A stretch of DNA of 64,000 nt, taken from Microbacterium sp. 2FI (GTDB taxonomy: Bacteria > Actinomycetota > Actinomycetes > Actinomycetales > Microbacteriaceae). Positions 59,343-64,000 of this stretch are shown one piece after another. The DNA lies in contig NZ_SCMR01000012.1 in the NCBI RefSeq assembly GCF_005502885.1, forward strand, positions 1 to 64,000. Reading direction: 5' to 3'. The stretch's first letter is position 1; every line of letters starts with the position of its first letter. The position numbers were made by a program, and so were the translations under genes. The notes under the pieces were generated by a model. The model was not told where the DNA came from. It made no database searches and worked only from the letters and a program-made list of their open reading frames with translations.

Positions 59343-59380
59343 GGGCGAGGACCTCTCTGTCAGGCTTGCGTCGAACTCTG

Positions 59381-61312
59381 TCAGACGCTCTGGATCGCGC
59401 GCATCGCGTCGACCATTCCGCGGCCCTGGAACGTCCGGTCGCGACCGAGGTCGCTCGCGGTCTCCATGAGGATGCGCTTCACATCATCGGGTCGTCCGAT
59501 GAACTCCCGATGCACCGATAGAAACCCGGCGGCCACGCCTGATACATGCGGGGCCGCCATCGAGGTGCCGGAGTCCTCGACGTACTCGGCCTCTTTGACG
59601 CTGGTCAGGGCCTCGGCGAGGAGTTTTCCGGTTCCCGCGCTCACGACGCGTTCGCCGGGAGCCACGAGGTCGGGCTTCATGCGTCCGTCGCCGGTCGGGC
59701 CCTTCGACGAGAAGTACGAGACGCCTGTCGAATGGGGCTTGATGGAGGTCGAGCCCACCGTGATCGCGCGCTCGGCGTTGCCCGGGTCGTTGATCGACAT
59801 GCCGAACGACATCGCCGTCGGCTTGTTCTGCAGGTCGCGCACGAATCCGTACCCGGTGTTGCCGGCCGAGACGACGACGACGACTCCCTGGCTGACGAGC
59901 CGGTCGACCTCGCGGCACACCGGGCTGAGCCCTGCGGCGAACCACTCGTACTCGAACGTGTATCCCAGCGAGAGATTCACCCCGTGGACGTTCATCTCGC
60001 GGCCGCCGCGGTTGAGGTCCTGGATGTACTCGAGCGCGCGCGTCAGGGTCTCGACATCGCCCACGCGGTTCTCGTTGAGCACCTTGCACGAGAGGATCTT
60101 TGTCTTCGGCGCCATCCCGAAGATGCGGTCGAGCTGCATGCTCGCGGTGCCCGTCGTGCGTGTCTCGGTGCGGTAGTACGACGCCGCGTGGATGGGTCGC
60201 TTCTCGGTCGCGGTCCGTCCGCCGGCGATGATGCCCGCGACGTGGGTGCCGTGCCCGTTGGCATCGGCGAGCGGGTCATCGTCGCCGTCGACGAAGCTCT
60301 TGTGCCAGGCGCCTGGCAGGTCGAGGTTGCGATAGAGATCGAAGTGCCCGTGCGAGGCGTCGACGCCCGTGTCGAGGACCGCCCACACGATGCCGTCGCC
60401 GGTCGCCTCGAACGTGCGCACCGCGGCTTCGGATTTCGTCGTCAGGACGCTGCGGTGAATAGTCGCGCGCACCTCGAAGTTCGGCCAGATCCGATGGATG
60501 AAGCGGCGGGGTGCCGCGCGCTTGGTGCGCTGCGCCTCGGCGGCGTCGAGCGAATCGCGGCCGTCCACGTCGCGCGTGATGACACGGCGGATCTCGTCGG
60601 GGGTGAGGTTCGCGAACACGTACGACCGCGTCGGCCGGCAGATCGCCCCCGGCGCCACCGCCTTCACCAGGGCGGCGACGACCGCGACGGCGTCCTCGGC
60701 AGACTTGCCCAGTTCGGGGCGCACCTCGATCATGACGCCGATGGTGAAAGCGGGATCGCCGGCGTTCGCGCCGGCGGCGGCACGCCGTTCGTCAGTCTCC
60801 TGCATGGTCTGTGCGAGCGGCCGCGTGATCACCGAGTCGAGCACGAGCGCCACGGTGGGCGGGAGGCCCGCGGGGGCGAAGCTGGCGTCCGACATCGCGG
60901 TGGTCTCCGGGTCGGCCATCCCGGCGGGCGACGGGCTGCCCGCGGGTCCTGGAGCGGTCGGGGTGCCGGGGGACGGCGGAGCGGTGGGTGCGGCCCGTCG
61001 TCCCTCGTACGGACCGGGCGTCACGATCGGATCGGACGACGCGAATTCGCGCTTCATCGAGCCGACGGACGGCTGGGGCGCGGCATCCGTCCCCGCCGCA
61101 TCCGAGACGGCCGGCGAATCGTCGGTGCGGACGTAGCGACCCCAACCGAGATTGCGCAGCAGCCCTTCGTCCGTCAGGGCGCGGAGCGCCCGGCGCACCT
61201 GATCGGCGCTGACGTCGGGGCGTTGGGCGCGGATGGCCGCGACGACGTCCTTCGGCGCGAACTCGCCGTGAACAGTGGAGACATACGCATAGACGTCGTG
61301 CTTCACCGGCAT
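59381..61312 (-). CDS. S8 subtilisin-like protease with N-terminal winged helix, no signal peptide
   Basis: The 643-residue protein has an N-terminal winged-helix domain (about 1-62: VYAYVSTVHGEFAPKDVVAA, VRRALRALTDEGLLRNLGWG), a Pro/Ala-rich linker (about 65-145), a domain of unknown type (about 150-290) and a subtilase domain with the full triad: D314 (VLDTGVD), H354 (NGHGTHVAG) and S584 (SGTSMAAPHVSG). No secretion signal exists, so action inside the cell is implied. The N-terminal parts could sense DNA or a partner and hold the protease inactive. ATG is set by TAGCAT 7 nt upstream. It is in one operon with the alpha/beta hydrolase. Confidence 0.85.
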   Translation of the reverse strand: MPVKHDVYAYVSTVHGEFAPKDVVAAIRAQRPDVSADQVRRALRALTDEGLLRNLGWGRYVRTDDSPAVSDAAGTDAAPQPSVGSMKREFASSDPIVTPGPYEGRRAAPTAPPSPGTPTAPGPAGSPSPAGMADPETTAMSDASFAPAGLPPTVALVLDSVITRPLAQTMQETDERRAAAGANAGDPAFTIGVMIEVRPELGKSAEDAVAVVAALVKAVAPGAICRPTRSYVFANLTPDEIRRVITRDVDGRDSLDAAEAQRTKRAAPRRFIHRIWPNFEVRATIHRSVLTTKSEAAVRTFEATGDGIVWAVLDTGVDASHGHFDLYRNLDLPGAWHKSFVDGDDDPLADANGHGTHVAGIIAGGRTATEKRPIHAASYYRTETRTTGTASMQLDRIFGMAPKTKILSCKVLNENRVGDVETLTRALEYIQDLNRGGREMNVHGVNLSLGYTFEYEWFAAGLSPVCREVDRLVSQGVVVVVSAGNTGYGFVRDLQNKPTAMSFGMSINDPGNAERAITVGSTSIKPHSTGVSYFSSKGPTGDGRMKPDLVAPGERVVSAGTGKLLAEALTSVKEAEYVEDSGTSMAAPHVSGVAAGFLSVHREFIGRPDDVKRILMETASDLGRDRTFQGRGMVDAMRAIQSV

Positions 61313-61319
61313 GAGCCCG

Positions 61320-61325
61320 ATGCTA
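61320..61325 (-). promoter_or_regulatory. leaderless -10 box of the subtilase operon
   Basis: On the minus strand TAGCAT ends 7 nt before ATG 61312. Confidence 0.6.
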
Positions 61326-61389
61326 GTGACAGCGGAGGCTGAGCGGGAGGGGCCTCAGGGCCGGGTGCACCTCCCGATCGGCCGCCCGA

Positions 61390-62265
61390 TCACTCGAGTC
61401 CCGGCGACTCGGGTTCGCGAGGGGCCTTGCGCAACCTTCCCGCCAGGGCGTCACTCGCGCGGCGGATCGTGCGAACGGCGGCGTGCTCGAGGCGTGCGGC
61501 GTCGGGGCGGGGTTCGAGTTCCGGCGGCAGAAGGGCCGGGGGGAGTCCGAACGCGCGGCGCGAGCCGACGAGCACGCGCCGGCCGAGCACATTGTTGCCG
61601 ACGCCGCCGATCGCAGCCCCGATTCCGAAGGGAAGGGCTTTGCCGAGCCAGGACGCACCACCGCGGGCCGCGAACTGACGGATGAACGTGTTCTTGAGAC
61701 TGTCGACGAGCGGTCCGACCGCAGCACGGGGGAGGGATTTGGTCACGACCTCGCCCCAGTACTTGTCGCGGGAGGGAGCGCGCCCCGTGGCCTGCCCGGC
61801 GAGCTGTGCGACGAGGTCGACGCCCTCTTTTCCGAGGAGGAGGGTCAGCACGAGCGCGCGGGCGCGGTCGGGATCGGCGACGGGGATGCCGTGGACCTCG
61901 GCGACCGACTGCGCGAACAGGGTCGTCGCCTCGAGGAAGCCGAGGGTCTCGACGCCGCTGAGGGCGAGGGTCACGCCGGTGCCGATGCCGGGCACCACCG
62001 CCGTCGCCCCGACCGCGGCGCCGGCCGTCGTCACGGCGGCGAGATAGCGGCGCTCCAGCATCCGCACGATGTCCGTCGTCGTCGCATCGGGATGACGGAG
62101 GCGGATGCTGCGCAGGTGCGCCAGCACGACGGGGCGCTGGATCGCGAGGACGCGGTCGAGTGCGCGGATCGTGAGCGGGTGCTCCGGTGAGCCGGCAGGC
62201 GGCAGGCCTCCCTGCCAGCTCGCGTCGTCGGGGAGGGAGTGGATGCGGTGCACCTTTTCAGCCAC
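61390..62265 (-). CDS. EcsC-family protein
   Basis: The 291-residue protein matches the EcsC family: an N-terminal helical part (RVLAIQRPVVLAHLRSIRLRHP), Gly/Ala-rich membrane-active helices (about 78-110, AGAAVGATAVVPGIGTGVTLAL), LLLGKEGVDLVAQLAG and a second Gly-rich hairpin (about 200-225, GIGAAIGGVGNNVLGRRV). EcsC is named from a Bacillus ABC-transporter locus but its function is unknown. GTG 62265 is set by TAGGAT 6 nt upstream. It precedes the subtilase operon on the same strand with its own promoter 77 nt before. Confidence 0.82.
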   Translation of the reverse strand: MAEKVHRIHSLPDDASWQGGLPPAGSPEHPLTIRALDRVLAIQRPVVLAHLRSIRLRHPDATTTDIVRMLERRYLAAVTTAGAAVGATAVVPGIGTGVTLALSGVETLGFLEATTLFAQSVAEVHGIPVADPDRARALVLTLLLGKEGVDLVAQLAGQATGRAPSRDKYWGEVVTKSLPRAAVGPLVDSLKNTFIRQFAARGGASWLGKALPFGIGAAIGGVGNNVLGRRVLVGSRRAFGLPPALLPPELEPRPDAARLEHAAVRTIRRASDALAGRLRKAPREPESPGLE

Positions 62266-62271
62266 GCGGCG

Positions 62272-62277
62272 ATCCTA
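62272..62277 (-). promoter_or_regulatory. leaderless -10 box of the EcsC-family gene
   Basis: On the minus strand TAGGAT ends 6 nt before GTG 62265. Confidence 0.7.
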
Positions 62278-62329
62278 TGCGCGCGCGCCTGAGCGTCTGC
62301 CGGGGGTTGACAGGGTGCGTGAACCGATG

Positions 62330-63022
62330 TCAGACGAAGAGGTTCGCCCGCTCGAGGTCTTCGGCGAAGTCGACCTCGACTGCGTACAGGTCCGAGATGT
62401 CGAGGGGCTCGAGACGGATGCCGTCCTCGGCGATCGCGAGCTCGAGGCCGCGCTCGAAGTAGTCCTGGTCGTCGACGCGGGAGAGCTGACGCACGAACGC
62501 CTTCTTGTCGCGGCTGGAGATGTAGTTGATTCCGACGGCTTCTCCGATGCCGCCGACGACGGTCTTGGAGAGCTCCTTGATGAAGCCTTCGGCGGTGACG
62601 GTGTACTTGACCTCTTCGTCACTCACCTTCGAGGTGTTGACCGTGACGAACGACTGGTCGCGCTCGATGAGATCGATCGCGCGGCCGAGGACCATCGGGT
62701 CGAAGACCACATCGCCGTTCATCCACAGCACGCCGCCCTTGCCCGTGGTGGACAGGGCGCGCAGCAGGCTCTTGGAGGTGTTGGTCTGGTCGTAACGGTC
62801 GTTGTAGACGTAGTCGACGGCGGGGAAGGCCTCGACGATGCTCTCGGCGCGGTAGCCGACGACCGTGGTGATCTTCGCCTCGGCGCCGAATGCGGCACGA
62901 ATGTTGTCGTGCTGCTGCTGCATGATGCTGCGGCCGTCACCGAGTTCGGTGAGGGGTTTGGGCAGGCTGCGGCCGAGCCGCGAGCCCATTCCGGCTGCGA
63001 GGATGACGGTCTGAAGGGTCAA
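62330..63022 (-). CDS. nucleotidyltransferase, LicC/phosphocholine cytidylyltransferase-like
   Basis: The 230-residue GT-A-like nucleotidyltransferase begins with the pyrophosphorylase loop ILAAGMGSRLGRSLPKPL, followed by VLWMNGDVVFDP (metal Asp), and ends with YAVEVDFAEDLERAN (second metal Asp). The pattern fits the LicC-type group that activates phosphocholine or similar alcohol phosphates with CTP. TTG 63022 is chosen because AGGAG lies 7 nt upstream; GTG 63049 in the same frame, adding nine residues, is the alternative. It may supply an activated building block to wall-polymer enzymes of the preceding region (inference). Confidence 0.75.
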   Translation of the reverse strand: MTLQTVILAAGMGSRLGRSLPKPLTELGDGRSIMQQQHDNIRAAFGAEAKITTVVGYRAESIVEAFPAVDYVYNDRYDQTNTSKSLLRALSTTGKGGVLWMNGDVVFDPMVLGRAIDLIERDQSFVTVNTSKVSDEEVKYTVTAEGFIKELSKTVVGGIGEAVGINYISSRDKKAFVRQLSRVDDQDYFERGLELAIAEDGIRLEPLDISDLYAVEVDFAEDLERANLFV

Positions 63023-63050
63023 AGTCTGCTCCTGTGGTGCGAGATTCACT

Positions 63051-63064
63051 GTCGGTTCACCGAC
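63051..63064. promoter_or_regulatory. short inverted repeat upstream of the LicC-like gene
   Basis: GTCGGT and ACCGAC flank TC just upstream of GTG 63049, within the 196-nt divergent spacer. It could be an operator, but the arms are only 6 bp. Confidence 0.3.
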
Positions 63065-63206
63065 TCGACACCCCTTCGTGCCGTGACCCATGGTAGCGAT
63101 GACACCTGGGAACGTGCAGAATGATGCGCCGCCGTTGTCGATTCGTGACAAAACGCGGTTCCTGCGAATACGCGCAAGAGGTTTCGGACGCGCGGGGGTC
63201 GCTTGG

Positions 63207-63212
63207 TACGTT
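63207..63212 (+). promoter_or_regulatory. leaderless -10 box of the ABC ATPase gene
   Basis: TACGTT ends 6 nt before GTG 63219. Confidence 0.65.
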
Positions 63213-63218
63213 GGGTCG

Positions 63219-64000
63219 GTGACAGCCTCCCTGCCGGTGCCCCACGAGGCCGACCCGGAAGAGTCGGCCCGTCACGACCGCGCACCGATCGTGCCGCTGT
63301 CGACGAAGGCCCGGGCTTCCGAGCGTCCGCCGCTTCCCGCCGAGGTCGTCGACGCCGACATCGTGATTCCGCCGAAGCCGCCGCTGCCGCCCGTCGTCGC
63401 CGAGCCCGAGGCGGTCGTGCCCGATCTGCCCGAGATCCTCGTCGATGCCCCGCCGACCGGCGACGTGCTGGTTCTCCGGGGGGTCAGCAAGAGCTTCGGC
63501 GGGACGCGCGCTGTCGAGGGAGTCGATCTCACGGTCCCCGCCGGCACCTTCTACGGACTGGTCGGGCCCAACGGCGCCGGAAAGACCACGACGCTCTCGA
63601 TGATCGCCGGGCTTCTCGAGCCCGACCGCGGCTCGATCCGCGTCGGCGGAGTGGATGCGGCATCCGATCCCCGCGCAGCGAAGCGGCTCATGGGCGTTCT
63701 CCCTGACCGCCTCCGCACCTTCGACCGACTGACAGGTCGTCAGCTGCTGCACTACTACGGCGTCCTGCGGGGTCTGCGACCGGCCGTGGTCGAGAGCCGG
63801 ACCGCCGACCTCGCGCGCGCCTTCGATCTCACCGATGCGCTCGGACGCGTCGTGTCGGACTATTCGGCCGGTATGGCGAAGAAGGTCATGCTCGCCGGTG
63901 CCCTCATCCACTCGCCGCGCCTGCTGGTGCTCGACGAGCCGTTCGAGGCGGTCGATCCGGTCTCCAGCGCGATCATCCTCGACATCCTCTCGACCTACGT
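63219..64000 (+). CDS. ABC transporter ATP-binding protein, N-terminal part (3' end outside window)
   Basis: The visible 260 codons encode a Pro/Glu-rich N-terminal extension of about 88 residues, then an ABC ATPase of the CcmA/drug-exporter type with Walker A GPNGAGKTTTL (about 114-124), the signature SDYSAGMAKKVMLAG and Walker B LLVLDEPFEAVDP. Use of SAGMAKK and the A-type fold points to an exporter that needs a separate permease, expected just downstream. Such long Pro-rich leads are unusual for ABC ATPases. The GTG is set by the leaderless box. Confidence 0.88.
   Translation, partial: MTASLPVPHEADPEESARHDRAPIVPLSTKARASERPPLPAEVVDADIVIPPKPPLPPVVAEPEAVVPDLPEILVDAPPTGDVLVLRGVSKSFGGTRAVEGVDLTVPAGTFYGLVGPNGAGKTTTLSMIAGLLEPDRGSIRVGGVDAASDPRAAKRLMGVLPDRLRTFDRLTGRQLLHYYGVLRGLRPAVVESRTADLARAFDLTDALGRVVSDYSAGMAKKVMLAGALIHSPRLLVLDEPFEAVDPVSSAIILDILSTY

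Noticed and set aside
62307..62312. TTGACA on the plus strand as a -35 box
   Set aside because: No -10 box lies 16-18 nt downstream, and it would read into the end of an opposite gene.

Overview
The window looks like chromosome from a high-GC actinobacterium of the family Microbacteriaceae, most likely Microbacterium or a close relative. The evidence is very GC-rich coding DNA, many GTG starts, 4-nt ATGA/GTGA gene overlaps, many leaderless-type promoters (TANNNT 6-7 nt before the start codon), a C50-carotenoid cluster and an AdnAB/NudC/UvrD2 block of actinobacterial type. I saw no insertion sequence, prophage, CRISPR array or integrase. The region reads as core genome with two more accessory patches: cell-wall glycopolymer genes at about 51-56 kb and a protease/hydrolase cassette at 58-62 kb. 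It starts inside a ferredoxin gene and ends inside an ABC-transporter ATPase gene.

Region by region. 0-8.7 kb: ferredoxin tail and dapC, citrate synthase, DDAH-type amidinohydrolase, PPK2 coupled to a GMC-oxidase-tail-like protein, then dapD and dapE transcribed apart from adjacent leaderless promoters (three lysine/diaminopimelate genes within 7.5 kb), and a PIG-V-like membrane mannosyltransferase. 8.7-14.5 kb: a DUF3117 micro-protein, an O-methyltransferase, tatB, an Mrp - DUF1003 - MgtE-N/CBS operon, a stress-type membrane protein and a small hydrolase. 14.5-20.3 kb: a gamma-glutamyltransferase-like protein, aminopeptidase P, a membrane-anchored EEP phosphatase, a PHP phosphoesterase and a SHOCT protein. 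20.4-40.6 kb: a block whose order and orientation resemble, as I remember it, Mycobacterium tuberculosis Rv3211-Rv3193c: DEAD helicase, ferritin-like protein, small membrane protein, DUF3107, adnA-adnB, a kinase-fold protein, nudC-uvrD2, a ThiF/TOMM-like protein, a metalloprotease-family protein, a PDZ/Lon-like protease and a UPF0182 membrane protein.

40.6-46.7 kb: a complete, tightly overlapping idi-crtE-crtB-crtI-crtYe-crtYf-crtEb operon for a C50 carotenoid such as decaprenoxanthin. It faces a MarR-type regulator, and a 7+5+7 bp palindrome covers the -10 box of the idi promoter. 46.8-51.3 kb: initiator tRNA-Met, a DUF6328 membrane protein, a nitrilase-family amidase, a class I aminotransferase and an HtrA-like protease. 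51.4-56.6 kb: three CDP-glycerol glycerophosphotransferase-like proteins and a GT2 glycosyltransferase, probably for a teichoic-acid-like polymer. 56.6-64 kb: maltokinase-like kinase, an intracellular winged-helix/subtilisin protease with a co-transcribed alpha/beta hydrolase, an EcsC-family protein, a LicC-like nucleotidyltransferase and the ABC ATPase.

The points most worth following up are the winged-helix subtilase plus hydrolase cassette, the kinase-fold protein without catalytic residues between adnB and nudC, the crt operator/promoter overlap, the very regular leaderless promoters, and the ThiF/TOMM-like plus metalloprotease pair with no visible precursor peptide.
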